A stretch of 64,000 nt of DNA, from contig OX388349.1 in the NCBI GenBank assembly GCA_947579665.1, positions 87,764,197-87,828,196 on the forward strand, in the 5' to 3' direction. This document shows, piece by piece, positions 1 to 9,720 of this stretch (the stretch's first letter is position 1; the number at the start of each line of letters is the position of its first letter). Origin of the DNA: Sympetrum striolatum (Eukaryota > Arthropoda > Insecta > Odonata > Libellulidae). The translations under genes and the position numbers were made by a program. The notes under the pieces were generated by a model, which made no database searches, was not told where the DNA came from, and saw only the letters and a list, made by a program, of their open reading frames with translations.

Positions 1-282
1 GTAATTCGTTAATTTGGTTCCAATTTTTAGAGGATGTTGAGAAGTGGTCGAAAACCACAGATTGCCCTTTGAATAATTGGTTATTTTGGAAGCCGTGGAA
101 ATGCTTATTTGTGAATTCAGAGTTATCTAGTAATCCCGTGAGCTCAATGAAAACGAATTGCTTTGTTATATTATAGGGTATTTTGATTGAAAGGCATCTA
201 GTGGCTGCATTTTTGTTCATGAGCCACATTAACCACGATTGTCCTGGTAAAGATATCGTAAATCAAGGCGTATGCTTTGGAG

Positions 283-1060
283 CAGGGGTGGCCAACTAGT
301 CGATCGCGAGGCCAATTTTGGTCGATCGCTCGCAATGTCTGCGGTGGAATTCCGTGTACCATTGACTTTGAAGCGATAAGTATAGACAAAGTATATTTAG
401 TAGAAGACAAAACTTTCTAGCAATAGTTTAATGCATTCTGGGAATTTGCCAAGGCCATAAATTCCTAGAACCCTGACAGCCTGACACTGTGTTCACTGTA
501 TTCAATATTTATTCTTTTACTTGTCATATTTCTTTGCATTCTAGTATACCGATGGACATGAGTAGTAAACCGAAAAAATCGTAAACTTATCACTTCAATG
601 AAGAATGGGAACTCGATTACTTTTTTACAAAGGTGAATGATAAATGTTGTTGTTTAATGTGACTTACCACAGTAGCCATTGCTAAAAAGGGTAATCTGGA
701 GAGATATTTTTTTTAGCTTTACATAACAAGTATCAAACAGGTTATCCACAAAATTCTGAAATTTAAAAAGCCAAGGTTGAAGTCACAAGCAGTAACTACG
801 AATCATTCAAAGTAAGCTATCTCTTAGCAACAAAATGTAAGCCATTTTTCGACGGGGAATTTGTAGAGAAAATTGTTTTGAAAATGTCAGATTCACTTTG
901 TAACAATTTTAAGAACTAGAGAGAAATTGTTGCTTTAATTCAAGATCCACGATTGTCTCGAAACACAGTGATGCGACGAATTAAAGTGATGAGTTTACTT
1001 GTTTTCGTTCGTACGGCTTTTAAGGATTTTACATCTAAAGAAGAATTGTTGGGTATGATT
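283..1060 (+). pseudogene. decayed BED-finger hAT transposase (ZBED5/GTF2IRD2-like)
   Basis: The left end CAGGGGTGGCCAAC at 283 looks like a hAT terminal repeat. From about 552 the three frames together give a BED-type zinc-finger start (FNEEWELDYFFTKVNDKCC, LERYF, ALHNKY), then KPFFDGEFVEKIVLKMSD, LSRNTVMRRI and VFVRTAFKDFTSKEELL. These are the order and motifs of the ZBED5/GTF2IRD2 branch of domesticated and active hAT transposases. There are stops at TAA and TGA and a frameshift near 715. The segment normally lying between the RRI and VFVR blocks is missing. The copy is cut off at about 1060 by the tail of a minus-strand LINE. It is not functional. Confidence 0.75.
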
Positions 1061-1789
1061 TTAGATTTAGATGTATACCCCGCGAGCCGCCAGAGACGTA
1101 TGGCAAGGGGTGTAATACACCACCATTATTCATTCCTTCCTATTAGCATCTCTAATAGCCTGGGGAAAAAACGATAAAAAGTAATTATCCGTCCTTGCAA
1201 TTACTTCCCTATAACGCTTCGTCGATGCCTCTCGGAGATCGCTCCTTACTGGCACTAACATTTCACTTACTTCGTCTATAAATTCTGAAGGAATTAACAT
1301 TTCGAAAAGTTTCCGACGATATTCAGATCTTCTCATCTGTAATGAATTCCAACCGAGGGACTCTATCATTGCCGTAACGCTGCTATCAAAGCTGAAATCC
1401 CCGCAGACGAATCGGACTGCTCTACGCTGGACCATATCTAAATCTGAGACTAAACCTACTTCCCAAGGATCCCAAACCGCACAGCAGTATTCAAGACTCG
1501 GACGAATAAGAGAAAAGTAAGCTATTTCTTTGACTCTCGATGAGGATCCTCTCAACGTTCTACCAGTTAATCTTTGCATTCTATTCGATTTTCCTATCAC
1601 ATCTCGAATATGTTCTTTAAAAGATAAGTTACTGCTAAACGTGACTCCTAGGTATTTGTTGTCGTGCACTAACTCTAATGGATGCCCTGAAATTTGGTAC
1701 TGCTCGGGAATTATGTTTGTGGAGCGCGTAAAACTCATGGCAACGCATTTATTTATATTTAAATCCAGCTGCCAATCTTTGAAAAAGAA

Positions 1790-2190
1790 TGAAGGAGACA
1801 CGGCTGTTAGTATAATATCAATGATAAAATAGAAAACTCAGCTAAGCCGTTATTGACCGAGTTAAATAAACTGAACACTGAAAACTTACCTCGGGGTAGT
1901 TCCGCTGTTGCCTGTGGTGGGCCAAGCGTCGCAGGGGAAGCTCCTGTATTTACAACACTAAATACGTATTTCAGGACCTATGGCCCCATCTTCAGTAGCT
2001 CTGTGGACTGAATATGTTGTGTGAGTGTCATGGTATTTATTGAAAAACTTGTGGAGGGAGGGCTTTTCTATGGCGTGTGTTATTAATGAGAGAGAAGGGG
2101 AGGAAGGGCCGCGGTCACTATTCATTGTTTGGCGTTGTTTACGAATAAAAACACTTTCGTAAGCGTCTAGTTTGGATTCGTTGTGGAGCG
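1790..2190 (-). mobile_element. foreign segment replacing the LINE palm domain
   Basis: This segment separates the two LINE reverse transcriptase pieces and shows no reverse transcriptase motif. On the minus strand it contains a hammerhead-like fold (1957-1999). It probably derives from another retroelement inserted with deletion of the LINE. No clean target duplication was found. Confidence 0.45.
1957..1999 (-). ncRNA. hammerhead-ribozyme-like motif, copy B
   Basis: On the minus strand the core is CTGAAGA (allowed, as position 7 is free), followed by the same extra T, a 6-bp stem GGGGCC/GGTCCT with two G-T pairs, GAA, a self-complementary ATACGTAT helix III, T at the cleavage position, and TAG pairing with the CTA before the core. 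It lies in the foreign segment that splits the LINE. Confidence 0.4.
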
Positions 2191-3198
2191 GAGCAATTTC
2201 ATCTACTAAAGTCTTTATTACAACAGCGGGAACACCTTCGGGTCCTGGCGCCTTTTTCCTATCAATCTCTCGCAATAACTTTCCGATTCCATCAACCGAT
2301 ATCTCGATGGGACACATCTCTGAATCAATGCGCGAGGTAAAATCCTTAACTTGACCATTGTCTACAGTGAAGCATTTCTGGTAATGCCTGTTAAATAAGT
2401 TAGCTTTATCTTCCGATTTATTTACGGTAATTCCCTCATCGCTTGTGAGGCTAGGCACAGAAAACTGACCTCCACGGTTCTCACGCACGTATGACCAAAA
2501 TTCTTCCTGATCGCCACCTAATGATTCTAATAGGGTTCGAGATCTATATTCCTGGCATTCTTTTCGCGCTTCTTCCTTAACTAACTTTCGCACTTCTCTA
2601 TAGTTTTGTTCTTCGAGCTCATGGTTATTTCCGCATGCTTTGAGTTTCCTCCATCGCGAGTGAATGACTCTTTGCTTTCTATGTAATGCTCGTAATTTAG
2701 GTTTCGTCCACAGTGGCTCTTTACGCTCACGCACGCTCTTAGTAGACACGAATTTAATTAAACTTTCTTTGATTATCCGGAGAAACTCTATCCAACTATC
2801 ATTTACTGTATGTGCACCCATAAGGCGGAAAAAATCAACCTTGCACTCGTTAGTATAAGCCTTAAACTCCAAAAAATTAGCTTTGCTTATTACATATACT
2901 TGCCTCGGTGGCTTAAGAGATTTAACCGATAATACTTTCATCCCCACCATTATGACTTCATGGTCTGAAATACCGTCAACTATATCGAGATTAGTTATCA
3001 ATTGTGGGTGGGTGGTAAATCTAGGATGCTACCTTCACCCGCACGAGTCGTTCGAGTCTTCGTCATGTAAAGTTTCTCCATCCCTTCCCAATAAGGAGGA
3101 GAAAATTTGGTAACGATAAGACGCAATCGGATACTTTCGGTTAACGGGAGTCGATCCAATTGATTAGTTAATTCAATGGAGCGAATATAATGAACCAA

Positions 3199-4084
3199 CC
3201 GAGTTAAGGATAAGTTTCATTGATCTATAGTGTAGTGTAGTGAGTTTGAGTTACTCGTATGATCTTTACATTTTTATGATATATTCACTGATAAACGTGG
3301 CATCGTGCGAGGGTAGTATGCAATAATTTCAAAACATTTCATGAATTGATGTTGTAATATTCTGACACGACTATCTAATCGTTACGCAATTACTATTTGA
3401 TTGGATAATAAGCATAATTTCTCGCTTGGATTAATGGAATCTCTCTTAAGTTGCTTAAACGTTAACTCTAATTTATTTTCAATGGAATCTCTGTATTTAT
3501 TTCGCATGCACACATTCTAAAGTTAAAGTCCACTAATAAGAAGGAGGGAATATTTTTAATATCATCATTTACTTTGATCCCACATTACATATGATCGCTT
3601 TCAACAGAATTTGTCACTTTTTACGAGATCGTGTTGACTAATAAATGTGAAAGTTATGCCTTGTGTAAGATATGTCTTGTGAAAGAAAATTCTACACGAG
3701 TGTAACATGTGATTTAATCTGTTTATTGTATGTTTCATATAGCCAAATTCGTAATGCTCCTATGCAAAAGTAAAAGTACTAAGTAAAATGTGGTGGAATA
3801 TCATTTTTTTTGTGCCTTTGCAGGTTATCTGAGGAACTCAGCCCATGAGTTATGTTTCACCATTAACAAGCATCGGTGTTTATCGATTGCTATTGTTTAA
3901 TTGCCGTAAGTATTCCATAATGTTAGAAGGTACATGTTTGGAATGTCGGTTTGGGTAACATCAAGATTTCTTTGTATGAAATGCAGTACTTTTCTGATTT
4001 AGAAAATGAGATTTATTAGTGAAGGATTAATTATATGGAAAGTATGCCGAAGATATATTTAATCGCAATACTTTTTAATTTATA
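3199..4084. other. AT-rich spacer, nothing recognised
   Basis: There is no open frame of note and no repeat structure that I could define. Part may be an unrecognisable 5' portion of the neighbouring minus-strand LINE. Confidence 0.4.
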
Positions 4085-4310
4085 AATTATTTTGAATATA
4101 AAGATATTAGTGCCAGTAAGGAGCGAACGAGAGAGGCATCGACGAAGCGTTATAGGGAAGTAATCGCAAGGACGGGTAATTACTTTTGGTCGTTTTTTCC
4201 CCAGGCTATTAGAGATACTAATAGGGAGGAATGAATAATGGTGGTGTGTTACACCCCCTGCCATACGCCTCTGGCGGATCGCGGGGTATACATCTAAATC
4301 TAAATCCGTT
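4085..4310 (+). mobile_element. 5'-truncated copy of the same LINE family
   Basis: The plus strand encodes ILVPVRSERTREASTKRYRE then VIARTGNYFWSFFPQAIRD, nearly identical to the C-terminus of the minus-strand LINE at 1130-1250. The same 3' UTR (TGGTGGTGTGTTACACCCC) and a CTAAAT tail at about 4292-4305 follow. Only the last 45 or so codons remain, as expected of incomplete reverse transcription. Confidence 0.85.
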
Positions 4311-7117
4311 TGTCTGACCTAAAAATCGTTGAGACACATTTGGGCTAAGATTATGGTTATTCTTAGCCCATGTGACTTGACACGTGTTTCTTGAGTCCAA
4401 ATCTCTTTAAAAGAAAACCAGACCCTGCTCTATGCATGCATACACTTGGGCATCTTGTGCCTTGAGCGAACCCTGGAGAAAATGTCCTTAATACATATCA
4501 TATACAATGAAAAGAAGCGGTTGTTTATGTAATTTAAAAACGGACCATTGAAGAAGTGCGGAATCTGAATACTGCAAATAAAGATACTGTATCTACCAAA
4601 GTTGACTTTCCAAATCACTTAAATACCTAACAATGTCAATAAAATCGGAGTTCTGATATCAGTGATTCCTCACTACAAATTCAGATTAAGTGCGAAACTT
4701 ATGACCCTGTGTATTAATATATTAAATCTATTATGTTGTAATAAATATGTATAATACTGTACAGAGGCGATGAGCGAAATTATGCGTGATCGATTTTACT
4801 GAATTTTTCTTATATTTTGCGAAAATACGAGAAAAATTGAAAAAATGTTTGAGTGCGTTAAATTCCGGCAATAGTCACCATGCGGTGCATAAGATCGGTA
4901 TTCAATACACCGCACCGGGGCGATTGTATACTTAACCTCAAATGCCTTTTATCATTAAGACAGATGCATCGTGGTCGGAAACCTTTAGAACGGATTGCAT
5001 GCTGCGGATTCCCAAGTAAGATTGACTGTCATGAATAGCTTGTGACAGAATCGAGTTTTAGATTCACGTCATGATTAATTTCAATAAATCATTGCAATAT
5101 AATGCCCTTAATTGTTTCATCTATATGTTGGATTACTAACTTATGGGAGAGAAATCTTACACATGGATCCTGATTTCAAAGAAAAAGAGATGGGCCAAAA
5201 GACTGCATGTTTGTACAAATGACCTTCATTCTTAGCCAAGGTCACTGAGTTTACTGCAGAAATGAACGAGATATCACTGAGTTTAATGACGCGGTTCATG
5301 TTTGAAAACATTTATCATCTTGATTTTCTGCTCTCTTTGAAAAGAAATTCACGAGCGCTAGAATGACGAGGATCGTAGAGATGCTGTTTTTTCCTCTCTC
5401 GTCGAGCCCGTGCACTTAATTTCGCAATTTAAACTTCGTCATCTGAAAATTAGAATGACACATTTGGCTGAAATTGTTCATCAAACAATTTATTGAATTA
5501 AGGTCATGGGAACAACTTTGCACCACGCGCATAGGAAAACCAATCGAGATAAGGTAAATGAAAAAGGCTCTGCCAGATCTTTCGCTCTCCGAGCACTCTG
5601 GAAATAATTGTAACTTAATTTAAAGTTCCAATAAATTATATCGGTTATTTAAATTCATAATTTTATTTCTTATAGGACGACTGAAAATTTTTGTACTCTT
5701 TTATTGCGTGTATCATATTTTCCTTGTCAATAATTTAGTGCACATATTCCATTGATCGAATTTATTCCCTACGACAACATTGTCAGATCATTTTAGGTTT
5801 GTATTAATATATTTTGATAATTTCACTATTTGCTATCATTACGTAATTATTTATTGATGCCGGAATCAAGTGTTTGTCCTGTCCATTTAATCTGTTTTCT
5901 TGTGTGGAAAATTTCTTTTGATACTTCTTCCTTCTCTTACATAAGAATTTAAGGAAACGCGAAATTAAACTTATTCTGGGTGGTTTTACAAAGCGGCATT
6001 AGCGAAAGAAAAAGTAACCAAATTTGAATCTAAGATGTACACATCTTAGATTCAATTTTGGTCTTCTATATAAAGATCTGATGCCAACTGTAGTTTTTCG
6101 ACCACATGTGAAATTTGAAAATGGAAATAAGCGTTTGAAATTCGCATTTGCTCTGTATGAAATTGCAAGAAACCTCGTTAGTGTCAATGCCTTTTATATC
6201 AATACAACCTTGTTTCGTTAGCTGTCAGTTTTTAATCTTCAATGTGGTCGTGAAGAAGTTTAGCAGGTTCCATCTTCCTTGTCTACTTGAGTGGGCCCGA
6301 AAATAGCTATGCTAAGCGTAGGTTTAAACCCCATTTTCTTCACCAGTAGCTTAGGAGAGGAAAAAAGGCTTCCTAGGTAGGTTCAGCAGAGGGGTAATTT
6401 GCCTATACCTCCATTACCCATAACATGATATAAATATACATTTTACCATTTATCACACGATTCTGCTAGACAACGCTACTACATTATACACGTTAATAGT
6501 ATCAAGAATTGAGTACAATGCATAGTATACGTAATATTCTTTTAAAAGAATTATATAAAAACGCTCCTGCCGTTGTCGATGCATAACTCTTGTCAAGCTA
6601 TCAAGTTCAACACGTAAACAAATTTCCTTGATATATATTTTTATGAGTATGAAATAGGCGTTCTGTTTGTCTGCATTCTTGAATGTTTACTAATTCCGCT
6701 CGCTATCTCTTTAATGCCCCATTTTGGGTGAATAATTTCGATAGGTCAGTTTTTTATGTATCAGTCTGAAGTTTGAAGTACGCAGTCAGTGTTTTGGAAT
6801 TTTTCCACTCCTTATTTGCGGCTTCAGTAGCACATACACGAGGAGTGACTTATTTGCGTCTTCGTATTTATGTCCACCCAAGCATTCTTCTCGCAAGTCC
6901 GAGACGGTCTGACTCTTTCATAAGTCCTTTTGAGGATTTATTTGACATATAGTTGCAATGCTGATTAAGGTTTGTTTTTATGCTGTTTGAGCTACCTTCA
7001 GAATCATGAAAATGTTTTACTACTTCAAGTTGTCAATTATCTCGTAGTGCAAAGACTTAGCGCGCAGAATTTTTCATTTAAAATATTTAGAGAATTTTAA
7101 TGTGTAAGCTTCTTTGG
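4311..7117. other. AT-rich spacer with small hairpins
   Basis: No gene was recognised. An imperfect hairpin with 17-base arms (two mismatches) lies at 4802-4838, a shorter one (TGCGGTG / CACCGCA) at 4881-4914, and a near-perfect palindrome at 6018-6061. The two short opposing open frames around 6000-6220 are shadows of that palindrome. Confidence 0.5.
6018..6061. repeat. fold-back palindrome, 15-base perfect arms
   Basis: The arms TTGAATCTAAGATGT (6024-6038) and its exact reverse complement (6041-6055) flank a 2-nt spacer. Allowing two mismatches extends the arms to about 20 bases. It could be a tiny fold-back element or a rearrangement scar. Confidence 0.7.
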
Positions 7118-7790
7118 TTTTTTTCTTTCTCCCTATACGTAGTATAGAGAAAGTATTGTATTCGCAAAAAAAATCGACCTCCAGATTTCGACGGAAATAG
7201 ATGTTTTGGGGCCCATAGAGCATGTTTTAGCTATTTTCCCGAACATGTCTGTCTGTGGTTAAAAGGTTTGTGTGCGCTCTATCTTAAAAAGTAATTATCC
7301 GATCATTTTCAAAATTCATATTTAGAATTTTCCTAACAATACTAAGAGTTGATTAGTTTTTGGAGAATATCGCTTAACCGGAAGTTACGGTTTATCCGGA
7401 ACAAAATTTTGTTTCTTAAATATCTCTGTAAGAATGCAATATAGGTATATACAATTACATACAAAAGTTATAGATAATGTACTTTACTACAACTTTTGTA
7501 TGAAACAGTTTTTCGTAACACTGATTGTTTAGGAGTTATTCTTCAATAATGGTTAACCGGAAGTTGTTGTTTACCCAGAAATGGAAGTTTTTCATACATA
7601 TCTCGATCAGAATGCAATGTAGGTATATACAATTATGTACCAAAGTTGTAGATAATGTTTTTTTACTACAAAGCTTGTATGAAACATTTTCCTGTAACAC
7701 TCATTGTTTTGGAATTATTTATATATTACCGGCATAGGCTTCTGTTTTCAATAAATATGGAGAAAGTCATGTTTTGGCCACATCAGATTT
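7118..7790 (+). repeat. dispersed repeat R1, copy 1 (two internal ~179-bp units)
   Basis: The left end is a hairpin around TTTCTCCCTATAC / GTATAGAGAAAGTA. The body holds two tandem units starting TTAACCGG at 7374 and 7553, each running through a shared AGAATGCAAT / TATATACAATTA core. The right end contains TATGGAGAAAGTCATG and GGCCACATCAGATTTTT. An inverted copy with the same order lies at 52284-53011. No protein coding is seen, so it is probably a non-autonomous element. Confidence 0.75.
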
Positions 7791-7908
7791 TTCATTATTA
7801 ATCTTCTTCCATATTCATTTCAATGTGCATTACTCTACTACACTAGCTATGAGACACTAAAAAATTCATGGTAACAACTTTTACTAGACCACTAAATATC
7901 TGAAAAAA

Positions 7909-7947
7909 CACGACCTAGGTTTCGTAGCGTCGCTACATCATCAGGTG
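7909..7947 (-). ncRNA. hammerhead-ribozyme-like motif, copy A
   Basis: Read on the minus strand: CAC, then the core CTGATGA, one extra T, a 5-bp stem GTAGC/GCTAC with a 3-nt loop, GAA, a 3-bp stem ACC/GGT with a 2-nt loop, C at the expected cleavage position, and GTG pairing with the first CAC. This is the complete three-helix hammerhead plan with the conserved core, apart from one unpaired T after A9. Very short helix III is known from hammerheads in Penelope-like retroelements. Activity is not shown. Confidence 0.5.
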
Positions 7948-8868
7948 ACAAGTAAAACACACACACACTTCCGAATATATACACACATGAAAGGGGGGAG
8001 GGGAGAGAAGGTAGCAAGTAACGGAAGGAGGAAAAAGGGGGGGGGAAGGAGGGGGTAAGGGATGAGGCGGGTTACATAGCAAAGGTTCTCAATCACAAAT
8101 CGTTGAATTGCAAGATAGACAGAATTACAAAGTAAGAAAAGCAAGAATTACAAAGTAAGGCAAAGGCCACTAAATTCAAAAAAGATTCAAGAGAAATTAA
8201 GAAATACCACAATGTGAACCCTGAGATGGTTTCGTCTATGAGACGCTATTTTCATTTATGTTTTCATAAAGAGTATAGGACCAATTTACTTCAATTTTTA
8301 ACAATCTTTAAAATGGAGCTTTTATCGCCGTTTTATTAGATAAAGTTATCAGGAAAAATTGTGGTGAAGAACGTTCAGTAGAGGTACTTTTATAATTGAC
8401 TGCATATCATAATTAATTTCACAGTTGTTGCATAAGTATTATTAGGGAATACAACAGTATTTCATACTTGAGTCTTAATATTGGGTTTGAGAAATGAAGT
8501 AATTAATTACAAGTACGAGTACTCAATTTAATGTGATGCTTTCACACTTACGAAACTATTAATATTGCCTTATTGTTTTATTCACCCTTTTCAGAACGAT
8601 TAAATCGATAACATTAGAAACATTTAACTTATCAGATGTTCTTACAAGAACATATATTCATGATAAGATAAGGGTTGTTAAGCTTGTTAGAGCATACGTA
8701 ACTGAAGTGTTTCTTCAACGCCTCTCAGTTCGACTCTTCTGGAAGATAATGCCAAAGTTCAATTTCGAATATTATAAGTGATGATTTGATTAGAATTGAA
8801 AAGTTTGTACAAGTAACAAGCTGTCGGAATGAAAAGTTTCCCATCTGAGTATAAATAATTATTTTAAT
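7948..8868. other. spacer with G/A-rich tract
   Basis: A purine-rich tract at about 7987-8070, with runs of up to nine G, follows a short CA run at 7959-7969. Such tracts can form triplex or quadruplex structures. Otherwise the stretch is AT-rich and unrecognised. Confidence 0.5.
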
Positions 8869-8869
8869 T

Positions 8870-9720
8870 CTATATTATTATTATTATTATTACGAGGTAT
8901 GTTCATTAATCGTAAATACATATCTCGTACATAAACTGCAGGTAGGCTGCTAGCCTGGTGGCAGTTTTTTATACCTACGAGTATACATATGTACTAGTGA
9001 TATATCGCACATACATATATACTAGTGATAAACATAATTAACATAAAATAAATACTTGATAAACATACAATTCCCACAGAATGATTTCATACATATATTA
9101 TATTTACCTTACAACTAAGTAATGAATTTATAATAAAATTTGAAACTGTTTTACTGGATTTTTCGGGGTTCATGACAGGCCTTCTCCGCTACCGTAGCGG
9201 TCACGGGGTAGAACCCGACAGTACATCACCCTGTCAAGCAATCCCTTACTTTTCCAGAAGTCTCTAAAATACTACCACACAATATACAGCATTGCATAAC
9301 ACTATATTGAAAAACAGGATAAAGTCACGCTTTTAAAACGGACATATTATCGATTTAACAGTATCTTAAACAACACATCCAAAACCCCTTTCATGTAATA
9401 CATTTTTATAATAGCTTAAAGCATCTAAGTTTAAAATCTTTTATTGTTTTAGGTGAGGACTTGAAGGCCTCCTCAGGCAACTTGTTCCATTCCCTTACTC
9501 CCCCATTAAGAAATGAGCTGCATCTCTCCTCTGTTTTCCTAATTTTAACTTCTCGTTATGATCTCCAAAAATAATTTGGTTTTTCTAATGGGCAACTTAA
9601 TTCCCTGCATGCTTCGCCAGCGTTTTTTTACCTGAAAGATCCCTACTAATCTGTTCAGCTTCCACCTCTTTCCTAAAGTTTCTCACCCAAGAAATTCTAT
9701 CATTATTTACGATTGTTACC
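8870..9720 (-). mobile_element. LINE 3' fragment with (TAA)n tail
   Basis: The minus strand encodes the usual LINE C-terminal signature in two frames: CSSFLNGGVREWNKLPEEAF and KTIKDFKLRCF (about 9520-9420), with earlier pieces GIKLPIRKTKLF and EVEAEQISRDL. A 3' UTR follows, then a (TTA)n run at 8873-8892 on the plus strand, which is a (TAA)n tail on the element strand. TAA tails are typical of I-clade LINEs. At least two frameshifts are present, and the copy is inactive. Confidence 0.7.

Larger units (their letters stand above)
1062..3198 (-). mobile_element. broken CR1/Jockey-like LINE, interrupted in the reverse transcriptase
   Basis: Reading right to left: an endonuclease C-terminal piece (about 3198-2960, with ISDHEVIMVGM and a frameshift near 3000), a linker, then the start of reverse transcriptase with KKAPGPEGVPAVVIK (about 2260). 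Coding similarity stops near 2190 and resumes near 1785 with DWQLDLNINKC and KYLGVTFSSNLSFKEHI, LIRPSLEYCCAVWDP and FFPQAIRD, ending at about 1130. The palm with the YADD catalytic motif is absent and replaced by unrelated DNA. The 3' end carries a short TCTAAATC-type tail at 1061-1075. The element is dead. It landed in the hAT remnant at its left. Confidence 0.8.

Noticed and set aside
953..1177. Short plus-strand open frame
   Set aside because: It is the joined end of a decayed hAT transposase and the antisense of a LINE 3' UTR, not a gene.
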